Source: Candidatus Dormiibacterota bacterium (GTDB lineage Bacteria; Chloroflexota; Dormibacteria; Aeolococcales; Aeolococcaceae). Taken from it: 64,000 bases of DNA. The notes beneath the pieces were generated by a model, which had not been told where the DNA came from, made no database searches, and saw nothing but the letters and a program-made list of their open reading frames with translations. The position numbers and the translations under genes are program-made. Positions 51,895 through 60,736 of the stretch are shown here, piece by piece; the first letter of the stretch is position 1, and every line of letters starts with the position of its first letter. The stretch spans positions 492,492 through 556,491 of the forward strand of contig PMOL01000011.1 in the NCBI GenBank assembly GCA_003162415.1. Reading direction: 5' to 3'.

Positions 51895-53104
51895 CGACGC
51901 CCTCGTCGCGAAGTGTGGCGATCTCCGCAGCGGAGTACCCGAGCTCGCCGAGGACCGCATCGGTGTGCTCGCCGAGCGTCGGTGGCGGACGGCGGACGGT
52001 GGCCGTATAGCGGGAGAGCTTGATTGGAGAGCCGGTCATGCGAAGCGTGCCGGCGGTGGGGTGCTCGGTGCTGAGCACCATGTCGCGCGCCGCCACCTGG
52101 GGATGTTCGAGCGCAGCATCGACGTTGTTGATGGGGCCGGCCGGAATCCCGACGCGAGAGAGCTCATCGGCCCAGGCAACCGAGCCCCTGGTCGCGAGCG
52201 CGGCTTCGACGAGTGGGATCAGCTCCGCGCGGTTGGCGACACGCTGCGGGTTGCTGTCGAAGCGGGGATCGTCGACCAGCTCGGGCAGACCGATCAAGGG
52301 AGCGAATCGTCGCCAGAGGGTGTCGTTCCCCACCGCCACCATCAGGTGACCGTCGGCGGTCCGCAGGGCCTGATACGGAACGATGCTCGGGTGTGCCGAG
52401 CCGTACCGCCGCGGCACCTCGCCCGACGCGAAGTAGCCCCCGGCGAGATACGTCAACCACGCGATCTGGCCGTCGAGCAGCGAGATGTCGATCCACTCTC
52501 CGCAACCGCTGGTGTGACGGGCGTGCAGGGCGGCAAGGATGCCGATCGCGGCCCACATCGCCGCACTGAGGTCGGCCGCGGAATTGCCGACGCGCACCGG
52601 CTCCCCATCAGCTTCGCCGGTGACGCTCATGATGCCGCCGAGCGCCTGCGCAATGGCGTCGTAGCCGGGCTCGCTCGCGTACGGGCCGGTCTGACCAAAT
52701 CCCGAAATCGACGCGTAGATCAACCCCGGATTGCGAGCGTGGAGGTCGTCGTAGCCGAGGCCCAGCCGCGCGGCCGTTCCGGGCCGGAAATTCTCGACGA
52801 GGACATCGGCCCGATCCACCAGGCGCAGCGCGACCTCGCGTCCCTGCGCGGTCTTGAGGTCGACTGCAATGCCCCGCTTGTTGCGGTTCACCGAAAGGAA
52901 GTACGCGGATTGATCGCCCTGGTACGGCGGCGCCCACTCCCTGGTGTCGTCGCCGGTGCGCGGGTTCTCGAGCTTGATCACGTCGGCACCGAGGTCGGCA
53001 AAGATCATGGTGGCGAACGGACCGGACAGGATGCGCGAGAGGTCGAGGATGCGCACTCCGGCGAGCGGGCCGGACGGCGGAGACTTCGCGGCTTCCGGAT
53101 CCAT
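51887..53104 (-). CDS. CoA-transferase family III (CaiB/BaiF)
   Basis: This 405-residue enzyme moves CoA between carboxylic acids. The N-terminus LAGVRILDLSRILSGPFATMI, GADVIKLENP, SVNRNKRGIAVDL and LVENFRPGT are family hallmarks. The catalytic aspartate is D178 in NSAADLSAAM, matching the formyl-CoA transferase position. ATG 53104 gives the family start. It lies between the LIV transporter genes and the FAD dehydrogenase, all on the minus strand. Activation of an imported dicarboxylate is the most economical reading, given malonyl-CoA decarboxylase nearby. Confidence 0.9.
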   Translation of the reverse strand: MDPEAAKSPPSGPLAGVRILDLSRILSGPFATMIFADLGADVIKLENPRTGDDTREWAPPYQGDQSAYFLSVNRNKRGIAVDLKTAQGREVALRLVDRADVLVENFRPGTAARLGLGYDDLHARNPGLIYASISGFGQTGPYASEPGYDAIAQALGGIMSVTGEADGEPVRVGNSAADLSAAMWAAIGILAALHARHTSGCGEWIDISLLDGQIAWLTYLAGGYFASGEVPRRYGSAHPSIVPYQALRTADGHLMVAVGNDTLWRRFAPLIGLPELVDDPRFDSNPQRVANRAELIPLVEAALATRGSVAWADELSRVGIPAGPINNVDAALEHPQVAARDMVLSTEHPTAGTLRMTGSPIKLSRYTATVRRPPPTLGEHTDAVLGELGYSAAEIATLRDEGVVG

Positions 53105-53117
53105 CGACCAGCGTCTC

Positions 53118-53873
53118 CTAGGACAGCACGCCGACGTAGAGGTTGACGACCTCGTCGTTGTGCAGCAGGTCTCTTCCTTTCCCGTCGAGACGGTTCCTGC
53201 CGAGCACCAGGACATACGCCCACTTCGCATGACGAAGGGTCTCGCGCGTGTTCTGCTCGACGACAACGACCGCAACGTTGGTGGCACGCACCTGCTCGAT
53301 ACGCTCCCACACAGCGCTCTGGAACTTCGGCGAGAGACCGGCCGATGGCTCATCGAGGAGCAGCACGGCGGGATCCACCATGAGCCCGCGAGCCATGGCG
53401 AGCATGGTGCGCTGACCGCCGCTCAGCGTCTCGGCATGGCGACGGTGGGCGAGCTTGAGATCGGGAAAGAGCTGATACAACTCGTCGGCGCGCTCGCGCA
53501 GCCCATGCCTGCGGCTGTACCCGCCCATCTCCAGGTTCTCCTGCACCGTCAACTGGGGAAAGACGTTGGCAACCTGCGGGACGTAGGCGATGCCACGACG
53601 CACGAGCTTCTCCGACGGGAGCCCCGTGGCGTCCTTGCCCTCGACCGTGACCGTGCCCGCACTGGAGCGGATGACACCCGCGATTGCCTTGAGCAAGGTG
53701 GACTTTCCCGCGCCGTTGGGGCCGACGATTGCCGTGATGGCACCTCGGTGGGCGCGGATGCTCACGCCTTCGACGATCGGCGCACCGCCATAGCCGGCGG
53801 TGAGGCCGGCGACGTCGAGGGCGGCGACGGTCGCCGTCTCCGCCGATACCGGATCAGGACTCAGCGTCGTCAT
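53118..53873 (-). CDS. livF: LIV-type ABC transporter ATP-binding protein LivF
   Basis: This 251-residue ATPase powers the high-affinity uptake system encoded alongside. Walker A is GPNGAGKST, the signature is LSGGQ within AETLSGGQRTMLAMARGLM, and Walker B is VLLLDEPSAGLSP. The GIAYVPQ Q-loop and the short C-terminus identify the LivF rather than LivG branch. ATG 53873 overlaps the livG stop by 20 bp. The N-terminus is about 20 residues longer than usual. Confidence 0.9.
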   Translation of the reverse strand: MTTLSPDPVSAETATVAALDVAGLTAGYGGAPIVEGVSIRAHRGAITAIVGPNGAGKSTLLKAIAGVIRSSAGTVTVEGKDATGLPSEKLVRRGIAYVPQVANVFPQLTVQENLEMGGYSRRHGLRERADELYQLFPDLKLAHRRHAETLSGGQRTMLAMARGLMVDPAVLLLDEPSAGLSPKFQSAVWERIEQVRATNVAVVVVEQNTRETLRHAKWAYVLVLGRNRLDGKGRDLLHNDEVVNLYVGVLS

Positions 53874-54642
53874 AGGTAGGCAGCTCTCCAAGGTAAGCGT
53901 CGACGACGGCCGGGTTGCCGCGCAGCTGATCGAATGGAGCCTCCGCAATCACCCGTCCCTCGGCCATCACCACCACCTGGTCGGTGACCCGCTCGATAAA
54001 CGGAAGGTTGTGCTCCACGATGACCACCGATGTGCCGGCCGTGACGAAACCGAGAACCGCGGCCGCCATCCGCTCACCGAGGACCGGGTTGACCCCACCC
54101 ATCGGCTCGTCGAGGATCACCAGGCGTGGCTTGGCCATGCGCATCCGTGCGAACTCAAGGAGGCGCTTCTGACCGCCGCTGAGGTTGCCGGCACGCTCAT
54201 TTCGCAGGTGGAACAACCCGAACTCATCGAGGATGGCTCGGGCTTCGACCAACTGCTCATTGGCCTTTTCCTTCTCAGCTCGCGACGGACCGCGCAGTGA
54301 TCGCCAGAACCGCTCGCGACGCGGCTCGAAGCAGGCGAGGATCAGGTTTTCGAGCACGCTCAGACCGGGCCACTCGCGTGGGCTCTGGAACGTCCGGATG
54401 AGGCCCATTCGAGAGATGACATGAGGGGTCTTGCCCTGCACCTCCCGGCCCTCGAAGCGGACCTTCCCCGAATCTGGAATCTTGAAGCCGGAGATGAGAT
54501 CGATGGCGGTGCTCTTGCCGGCACCGTTCGGGCCGATCAAGCCGGTGATCTGCCCTTCGGCGGCGGTGAAGGAGCATGAGTTAACTGCCTGCACACCACC
54601 GAAATGCTTGTGCAGACCCTGCACCTCCAGCAGCGTGGTCAT
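53854..54642 (-). CDS. livG: LIV-type ABC transporter ATP-binding protein LivG
   Basis: This 262-residue ATPase is the second nucleotide-binding subunit. Walker A is GPNGAGKST, the signature NLSGGQKRLLEFARMRM, Walker B LVILDEPMGGVNP and the switch VIVEHNLPFIERV. The IRTFQSPREWPGLSVLENL Q-loop region is typical of LivG. It overlaps livM by 4 bp and livF by 20 bp, so the transporter genes are translationally coupled. Confidence 0.92.
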   Translation of the reverse strand: MTTLLEVQGLHKHFGGVQAVNSCSFTAAEGQITGLIGPNGAGKSTAIDLISGFKIPDSGKVRFEGREVQGKTPHVISRMGLIRTFQSPREWPGLSVLENLILACFEPRRERFWRSLRGPSRAEKEKANEQLVEARAILDEFGLFHLRNERAGNLSGGQKRLLEFARMRMAKPRLVILDEPMGGVNPVLGERMAAAVLGFVTAGTSVVIVEHNLPFIERVTDQVVVMAEGRVIAEAPFDQLRGNPAVVDAYLGELPTYDDAES

Positions 54643-55649
54643 GCCGCCCCGGTATCGAGCTTGGGGCCGGCAACCATAGCCTCGACGGCGGCGGCGTCAC
54701 CCTTCCCGGCGGGGTCCTTGTCGCGAAACCGGCGCTCGGGAAGGATGCCCTGCGGCCGGAATCGGATGAACAGCACCAGAACGACGCCTGTGATGATCAG
54801 CCGCAGCGCTGGAGCGAAGCTGGGTTGGTTGGCGATCTCGGGCAGGTAACGGGTGGCCTCCTGGAGCCCCATCACCATGACGGCGACGCCGAGGACGACG
54901 CCGCGCGTGCTCCCCCGGCCGCCGACGAGGATCGCCGCGTACAGGATGATCGTCTCCACCGGTGACCACGCCGACGGGTTGAAGGCGGTGAGATACCCGG
55001 CGTAGAGCGCCCCGCCCAACCCTCCGAGTCCGGCGCCGAGGACGTACGCCTTGAGCTTGGTCACGTAGATGTCTCTGCCGAACGCTGCGGCTGCACGCTC
55101 GTCCTCTCGCAGGCTGCGCAGTGCGAGGCCGAAACGGCTGCCGTTCAGCCGCGTGGTCAGCAGCAGAACAATGATGAGGACGGCAATGCACAGGCCGAGG
55201 TAGAAGAATGAATAGCTCGAGTAGTCGAGCCCCAGGACATCACCCATCGGGTCGAACAGACCGGAGACTCCGTTGTAGCCGTTGAACAGCGGTACGTACT
55301 GGCCGGTGACGACGTAGAGGACATACACCGCGCCGAGGGTGACGATGGAGAAGTAGATGCCGCGCAGGTGTCGGAGTGCTATTGCCCCGACGATGAGCGC
55401 GAGCACCATGGCGCTGACGACGGCCAGCGCCACAGCGAGCGGAAAGGGCAGCGTCAGGCCGAGGATGTAGGTGGTGGGGTTGGTTGCCGGCCCGACGGTC
55501 AGAACCAGCGTCATGTATGCGCCGAGCGCGACGTAGCCATAGAAGGCAAGATCGAAATCGCCCGACCAGCCCCACACGATGTTGAGTCCGAGCGCCATGA
55601 TCGCGAAGATCGACCCCTCGGTGAGGACCGTGACCAGGTAGTCGATCAT
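54639..55649 (-). CDS. livM: LIV-type ABC transporter permease LivM
   Basis: This 336-residue permease has about ten hydrophobic segments. GLNIVWGWSGDFDLAFYGYVALGAY near the N-terminus is the LivM signature, and a cytoplasmic LRSLREDERAAAAFGRD segment contacts the ATPases. A C-terminal extension of about 35 residues after RPQGILPERR is soluble. ATG 55649 overlaps the livH stop (ATGA). It pairs with LivH to form the channel. Confidence 0.9.
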   Translation of the reverse strand: MIDYLVTVLTEGSIFAIMALGLNIVWGWSGDFDLAFYGYVALGAYMTLVLTVGPATNPTTYILGLTLPFPLAVALAVVSAMVLALIVGAIALRHLRGIYFSIVTLGAVYVLYVVTGQYVPLFNGYNGVSGLFDPMGDVLGLDYSSYSFFYLGLCIAVLIIVLLLTTRLNGSRFGLALRSLREDERAAAAFGRDIYVTKLKAYVLGAGLGGLGGALYAGYLTAFNPSAWSPVETIILYAAILVGGRGSTRGVVLGVAVMVMGLQEATRYLPEIANQPSFAPALRLIITGVVLVLFIRFRPQGILPERRFRDKDPAGKGDAAAVEAMVAGPKLDTGAA

Positions 55650-56527
55650 TCGAAGACGCTCCGCCTCCCGCCGACGAAGAGCCCCCGCGGACGGACGAGG
55701 ATCACCAGCGAGAGGATCGCGAAGGCGAACGCCAGGTTGTAGCTCGCGCTCACGTACCCGCCGAAGAATTCCAGCGCGATACCGACGATGATGCCGCCCG
55801 CCAGCGTGCCCACCGCTCTGCCCAGACCGCCGGCAACGGCGGCGGTGAGCGTGATCAGGAAGAAGCTGAAGCCGGAATAGGGGCTGAAGGTGCCGACGCT
55901 CTCGGCAAGGATGAAGCCGGCATAGCCGCCGATCAACCCGGCAAGCAACCACGTCAGCGCCGCGACGCGATTCGCGTTGATCCCGGAAACCCTTGCCAGC
56001 GAACGGTTTTGAGAGACCGCGCGGAGTGACTTGCCGAAGCGCGTGTGCACGATGATCACGTAGAGCAAGACGGTGATCACCACCGTGGACACCATGATCT
56101 GAATCTCGGTGTCGGTCCACAGGAAGGGACCGACGGTTCGCGGCGCACCCTGCGGGACCGCATACCCGAGGTTGGACGCACCGAAGATGATCACCAGCAC
56201 GTTCTGGATGACGAGCGAGACACCGAGCGTGGCGATGAAGGTGGGCAGCCCGCCGATGCCTCTGCGCACGAATCGATCGACGACACCGTTGTGGACGGCG
56301 AGGGCAAGCAGACCACCGCCGGCGGCCGCAGCCAGTCCCGAGAGAATGACGCCACCGCCATGCTGCTGCACGAGATACGCGCAGTACGCGCCGACCGTGA
56401 GGATCTCACCGTGGGAGAGGTTGGCCACGTTGGTGACGGAATATTCGAGCGTGAACGCCAGGGCGGAGAGCGAGAGGATAGCGGCAGCGACCAAGCCAAA
56501 GCCCAGGGTGAGGAGAGCCTCGTGCAC
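55646..56527 (-). CDS. livH: LIV-type ABC transporter permease LivH
   Basis: This 293-residue permease has about eight hydrophobic segments and the LivH segments YSVTNVANLSHGEILTVGAY and LRAVSQNRSLARVSGINANRV. The latter is the coupling helix region. GTG 56527 starts it. It lies 103 bp downstream of livJ, the widest gap in the transporter operon, which could allow higher expression of the binding protein. Confidence 0.9.
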   Translation of the reverse strand: MHEALLTLGFGLVAAAILSLSALAFTLEYSVTNVANLSHGEILTVGAYCAYLVQQHGGGVILSGLAAAAGGGLLALAVHNGVVDRFVRRGIGGLPTFIATLGVSLVIQNVLVIIFGASNLGYAVPQGAPRTVGPFLWTDTEIQIMVSTVVITVLLYVIIVHTRFGKSLRAVSQNRSLARVSGINANRVAALTWLLAGLIGGYAGFILAESVGTFSPYSGFSFFLITLTAAVAGGLGRAVGTLAGGIIVGIALEFFGGYVSASYNLAFAFAILSLVILVRPRGLFVGGRRSVFE

Positions 56528-56630
56528 TTAGACCAATTCTCCAACGATTTGACTGGACGGCGCGAGCAGGTCGGCGACGCCACGGGGGCAGCGCGCGGCG
56601 CGTCGGCGCGTTACCCCCGAGGCGTCAGCG

Positions 56631-57935
56631 TCAGGGAGTTGCAGCGGCAAGGTCCGTGGCGGAGAGGAGGGCAATCTGGGATTCGGCGCCGCTTGTGGCG
56701 TCGGCCTGGAAGGCTCCGTACGGGCCGAAGACGTTGTTGAAGCTGTTGAAGATGAGGTCACCACTGGACCCGTCCATCTTGATCTTGGTCCCAGCCTTGA
56801 TCCCCGCGAGGCACGCCTTGTACGTGTCGCACGGTGTCCCGGGCGGGTTGGTCACCTGCTTCATGTCAGCGATCACCGCCGGACCGTCGGTGGTGCCCGC
56901 CTTGTCCATGGCGAGCGCGAGGCTCAGCACCGCGTCGTACGCGTAGTTGGCGCCGGCGATCGGCTGCGCGTTGGCGCCGTTCTGCGCCGCGAATGCCGCA
57001 GCGAAGTTGTCCGCTGCGGCGCCGGTTGCATTGGTGCCGTAGACCGAGACGAGGTGCGCATGAGCGATCGGATACGTGATCGCTTTGAGGTAGTCGTTCC
57101 CGCTGGTGACGTCAGTCCCCACGATCGGGATGGCGAGGTTGTCGAGCTCCTTGAAGTTCTGGAACATGACCGCCGCCGTCTGTGGATCGAGCTGGGTGAA
57201 GATGACGTCAGGGTGCGCGGCGATGATCTGCTGGACCTCGGTGAGATACGAGGTCTGCCCGGGCGCAACCGTGATGTTGGACACGATGCTGTTGCCGAAC
57301 TTCTCCCATGTCGCGGTGATCGGCTTGGGAATCGTCTGCTGGGCGATGTCCGAGGAGAACAGCAGCGCCGCCGTCTTGTAACCCTTCTGCTTGGCGAACA
57401 GGGCCATGGCGACGCCGAGCTGCGAATCCGACGGGCTGTCGCGCCACAGGTACTGGTTGGTGTTCTTGTCGAAGGCGGTGCTCCCGCCCTGGAACTCGGT
57501 GGGGATCTTGGCGGCGCTCACGATCGGCGACACCGCGGCGATCTCCTGGGTCTCCGGCCCGATGATGCCGCTGACGCTGTCCGTCGAAAGGAGCTGACGC
57601 ACCGCGGGTACGGCATCCGCCTCATCGCATTGCGTGTCCGCGTGACTGAGGTCCAGCTGCTTTCCGAGCACACCACCCGAGTCGTTGATCACCTTCTGGG
57701 CGACCTGTGATCCCTGGAGCATCGCCTGCCCGAGGACGGCAAGCGGGCCGGTGAAGCACGAGAGCACGCCGAACGAGACGTGGCCGGCGCTGTCGGTCTT
57801 GATGTTGCCGCCGCCCGAACCGCCGGGCGTCGTGGAACTGCCACAGGCAGCGACAACAACGGCCACCGCGATGGCGGTGAGGAGACGTTTCGGAGCACGT
57901 GTTTGCGGGTTCCGGGCCAAGACTGTCGGCGACAC
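56631..57935 (-). CDS. livJ: LIV-type ABC transporter substrate-binding lipoprotein LivJ
   Basis: This 434-residue lipoprotein captures the ligand outside the membrane. A signal peptide (about residues 14-30) ends in a lipobox VVAAC with the cysteine at about 31, followed by a Gly/Ser linker. The type I periplasmic-binding fold begins HVSFGVLSCFTGPLAVLGQAM and includes SGIIGPETQEIAAVSPI. It heads the minus-strand transporter operon and its promoter faces the regulator gene. The ligand cannot be read directly; relatives bind amino acids, amides, aromatic acids or dicarboxylates. Confidence 0.9.
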   Translation of the reverse strand: MSPTVLARNPQTRAPKRLLTAIAVAVVVAACGSSTTPGGSGGGNIKTDSAGHVSFGVLSCFTGPLAVLGQAMLQGSQVAQKVINDSGGVLGKQLDLSHADTQCDEADAVPAVRQLLSTDSVSGIIGPETQEIAAVSPIVSAAKIPTEFQGGSTAFDKNTNQYLWRDSPSDSQLGVAMALFAKQKGYKTAALLFSSDIAQQTIPKPITATWEKFGNSIVSNITVAPGQTSYLTEVQQIIAAHPDVIFTQLDPQTAAVMFQNFKELDNLAIPIVGTDVTSGNDYLKAITYPIAHAHLVSVYGTNATGAAADNFAAAFAAQNGANAQPIAGANYAYDAVLSLALAMDKAGTTDGPAVIADMKQVTNPPGTPCDTYKACLAGIKAGTKIKMDGSSGDLIFNSFNNVFGPYGAFQADATSGAESQIALLSATDLAAATP

Positions 57936-57987
57936 TGTCCAACCTCCGTCAGTGGCCCGGCTAAGGGCCGTACCCGATACTGGCGGG

Positions 57988-58017
57988 ATTCTGCTCCGAC
58001 GTGGACAACTATGTCAA
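57988..58017 (-). promoter_or_regulatory. Promoter of the livJHMGF operon
   Basis: On the minus strand TTGACA (58012-58017, perfect -35) is followed after 18 bp by CAGAAT (57988-57993). The predicted start leaves a leader of about 45 nt before livJ. The -35 overlaps the palindrome GACA-ACTA-TGTC at 58004-58015, a likely repressor site. Confidence 0.45.
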
Positions 58018-58036
58018 TGGCTCAGTGGATAGTCCA
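58004..58036. promoter_or_regulatory. Two palindromes between livJ and the GntR gene
   Basis: GACA-ACTA-TGTC (58004-58015) and TGGA-TAG-TCCA (58026-58036) have centres about 21.5 bp apart, or two turns. The first lies on the livJ -35 box; the second lies on the expected -35 region of the rightward GntR promoter. They are good candidates for FCD-GntR operators. Confidence 0.45.
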
Positions 58037-58060
58037 ATTTTTACGCGCATAATTCCTCGC

Positions 58061-58789
58061 GTGACCCTCGACACCTCGCCGCTCCGTCCACTGGGACGCA
58101 CGCGCTTGTACGAGGATCTCGTCGAGCGCCTGGGAGAGTTCGTGATCCGCACCAACCTCGAGGTTGGGGAGCGGTTCCCGCCTGAGCGCGAACTGGCGTC
58201 GCGCCTCCAGGTCAGCCGAGCCTCGCTGCGTCAGGCGCTCGCGGTGCTCGAGGCCCAGGGATTCATCGAGGTGCGCCACGGCGGTGGCGTTTTCCTCCGT
58301 CGCAGCCGCGGATTCGGCGGCGTGCTGCACAAGCTCGTGGAACGGCGTCGCCGGCTTCCCGAGGTGCTGGAGGCTCGCGAGCTCCTCGAGGTACGACTCG
58401 CCGAACTCGCGGCTATGCGGCGAGGCCCTGAGGACATCGCGGCGATGCGGGCTGCGCTGGTTGCGATGGAGGCTGAGATCGCGTCCGCGGGGCTTGGCAT
58501 GGACGGTGATGCCGCGTTTCATCATGCGGTCCACCGTGCCGGCAATAACAAGGTGCTGGAGCACGTCATCGACGGGCTCGCCGAGGCGATCCACGAGAGT
58601 CGCCTGGAATCTCTCAGCGAGCCGGACCGGCCGAAGAACTCGCTGCTCGCCCATCGACGCATCCTCGAGGCGATCGAGGCAGGACAGACGTCAGGCGCAG
58701 CTGATGCCATGCGTGCGCACCTGCGCCAGGTCGCCGACGTCGCCCTGCTCCGATGGGAGCCACCGGTCGAGGATCACCTTCTGCCATGA
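58061..58789 (+). CDS. GntR-family regulator, FCD (FadR C-terminal) subfamily
   Basis: This 242-residue repressor-type protein has a winged helix at about residues 15-80 (GERFPPERELASRLQVSRASLRQALAVLEAQGFIEVRHGGGVFL, read in two parts around the recognition helix). An all-helical FCD ligand domain spans about 95-230, with the metal-binding region FHHAVHRAGNN. GTG 58061 is preferred to GTG 58001: CATAAT at 58048-58053 is a -10 that would give a leaderless mRNA starting there. Its stop overlaps the malonyl-CoA decarboxylase start, as in MatR-MatA malonate operons. Confidence 0.88.
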   Translation: MTLDTSPLRPLGRTRLYEDLVERLGEFVIRTNLEVGERFPPERELASRLQVSRASLRQALAVLEAQGFIEVRHGGGVFLRRSRGFGGVLHKLVERRRRLPEVLEARELLEVRLAELAAMRRGPEDIAAMRAALVAMEAEIASAGLGMDGDAAFHHAVHRAGNNKVLEHVIDGLAEAIHESRLESLSEPDRPKNSLLAHRRILEAIEAGQTSGAADAMRAHLRQVADVALLRWEPPVEDHLLP

Positions 58790-60192
58790 CGCCGCCGTCG
58801 TGGCTTGAGCACGTGACCGCCGTCGCTGATCGGGGTCGGGCGATGCTGGGTCGGGGGTCGGGAGGGAGCCATGGCGTGGCGAGCCTGGCGGCGACCTGCG
58901 ACCGGCTGATTGCTCGCCGCGGCGAGGCGTCCGGTCTCGCGCTCGCGACCGAGGTGGTGCGCGCGCTGGAGCGCATGAGCAACGCGGAGATGGCCGAGTT
59001 CCTGGAGGTGCTGGCCGGCTCGTTCTCCCCGTCCCCTGAGGCGGTGGCGGCGGCAGTTGCGCGCTGGCGGTTGGATCCCGGCGATGAGACCGTGATGGCG
59101 CTCGCCATCGCGACCGAGGCACCTCGGCAGGAGCTCTTCCGGCGGCTCAACATGGTCGGAGGCGGCGCCGCCGCGCTCGTGAAACTGCGCGGGTTGCTGC
59201 TCACGTTGCTCCCGGCGCGCCCGCACCTTCGTGGAGTCGATGCCGACCTGCGTCATCTCCTCTCGTCATGGTTCAACGGAGGCTTCCTGCGTCTCGAGCA
59301 GATCAGCTGGGAGACGCCGGCGGCGACCCTCGAGCGGTTGATCGCCTACGAGGCGGTGCACGAGATTCACGGATGGGACGACCTGCGCCTGCGCCTCGCT
59401 GCCGACCGGCGCTGTTTCGCGTTCTTCCACCCACTGCTTCCGGGTGAGCCGCTGATCTTCGTGGAGATTGCGCTGACCCGTGACCTGCCGACCGCGATCG
59501 CCCCGCTCCTCGGGGCGGGACGGCCGATCGCCGACATTCGCGAGGCCCACACGGCCGTCTTCTACTCGATCAGCGATTGCCAGCCCGGGCTGCGCGGGAT
59601 CTCGTTTGGAAACTTCCTTATCAAGCAGGTGGTTCGCGAGTTGACAGCCGAGCTGCCGGGGCTCCGAACGTTCGCAACGCTGTCGCCGGTGCCCAGCCTG
59701 GCACGGGCGGTGGGGGATCGCGACAACGTTGACGGTTTCACCGATGGGCGGCTGCGCGCGCTCATCGCGGGCAACCATGACGAGCTCCGCCGTCTCGCGG
59801 CGTCGAGCGACGAGCTCGACGCGCTGCATCTGCTGCTTCGGGCTCCCGGCCCGCACGCACCGGTGGTCGCGCGCATAGCCGGACGCCTCGCGCTCGCCGA
59901 CCTGATCCACGTCAAGGTCCGCGGCCGCATCGCCGACAGCGTCGGCCATTTCCACCTCGCCAATGGCGCCCGGCTGAAGCGCATCAACCCCGACGGAGAC
60001 CTGTCACCACGTGGACAGCAATCGCACGGTGTGATGGTCAACTACGTCTACGACCCGCAGCGGCTGGAGGTGAACCACGAGCGCTACGTTCGCTCGGGTC
60101 AGGTGGCCACCGATGCGTCGTTGAGCAGTGAGATCAAGGCAATCGACGCGGCGTGGGCGAACATTCCCCGGCGCGCCCGGCGGTCGAATTAG
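58786..60192 (+). CDS. Malonyl-CoA decarboxylase
   Basis: This 468-residue enzyme converts malonyl-CoA to acetyl-CoA and CO2. An N-terminal helical domain (about 1-160) is followed by a GNAT-like catalytic domain. Diagnostic segments are CFAFFHPLLPGEPLIFVEIAL (read in two halves), YSISDCQPGLRGISFGNFLIK, with the active-site serine near 261-263, and GHFHLANGA with the catalytic-type H390, then SHGVMVNYVYDP. ATG 58786 overlaps the GntR stop (ATGA). In rhizobial mat loci the same regulator-decarboxylase pair is joined by MatB and MatC; here a LIV transporter and CoA-transferase stand across the divergent promoter. Confidence 0.92.
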   Translation: MTPPSWLEHVTAVADRGRAMLGRGSGGSHGVASLAATCDRLIARRGEASGLALATEVVRALERMSNAEMAEFLEVLAGSFSPSPEAVAAAVARWRLDPGDETVMALAIATEAPRQELFRRLNMVGGGAAALVKLRGLLLTLLPARPHLRGVDADLRHLLSSWFNGGFLRLEQISWETPAATLERLIAYEAVHEIHGWDDLRLRLAADRRCFAFFHPLLPGEPLIFVEIALTRDLPTAIAPLLGAGRPIADIREAHTAVFYSISDCQPGLRGISFGNFLIKQVVRELTAELPGLRTFATLSPVPSLARAVGDRDNVDGFTDGRLRALIAGNHDELRRLAASSDELDALHLLLRAPGPHAPVVARIAGRLALADLIHVKVRGRIADSVGHFHLANGARLKRINPDGDLSPRGQQSHGVMVNYVYDPQRLEVNHERYVRSGQVATDASLSSEIKAIDAAWANIPRRARRSN

Positions 60193-60687
60193 CTACCCGG
60201 CCTCGACCGCGGTGACAACCACCGGGTCGGTTCGCATCGCGAAGTTTACGGAGTTGGCGACGTAGCACAGGTCGTGGGCGCGCTCGTGCAATGCGATGGC
60301 GCGATCCATCTTCTCGGGCGTCGCGATCGTGACCTCGGGGTGCAGTGACACTTCGTCGAAGTGTCCCCCGCCATCCGGCGTCTCCACGAGCGTCCCAGTC
60401 GGATGATCCACGTACTCGGTGACGACGATGCCCTCCTTCGCGCAGAGGACGAGATACCAGAGCATGTGGCACTGCGACAGCGACGCCACCAGCATCTCCT
60501 CGGGATTCCAGCGGTCGGTTGCGCCGCGGAATGCGGGATCCGCGCTTCCGGCGATGGTCGGCTTGCCGTCGATCGTGACCTCATGCGCCCGCTCGAACGC
60601 CTGGTATCCGCTCGTCCCCGTCCCGGTGTTGCCGGTCCAGGTCACGGTCAGCGCATAGGTATGGGTCTTGGGTGCGGCGTTGGGCAT
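60193..60687 (-). CDS. OsmC family protein
   Basis: This 164-residue protein is a probable thiol-dependent peroxide or persulfide-handling protein. The two conserved cysteines are in LVASLSQCHMLWYL and in the HDLCYVANSVNF helix. GSADPAFRGATDRWNPEEML is the usual segment before the first cysteine. It converges directly on the malonyl-CoA decarboxylase gene, with adjacent stop codons in TAGCTA. No operon partner is visible. Confidence 0.9.
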   Translation of the reverse strand: MPNAAPKTHTYALTVTWTGNTGTGTSGYQAFERAHEVTIDGKPTIAGSADPAFRGATDRWNPEEMLVASLSQCHMLWYLVLCAKEGIVVTEYVDHPTGTLVETPDGGGHFDEVSLHPEVTIATPEKMDRAIALHERAHDLCYVANSVNFAMRTDPVVVTAVEAG

Positions 60688-60736
60688 CTCAGCAGTCCTC
60701 CTCCACCATTGTCACCTCGGCGCCCCATGCGCCGCC

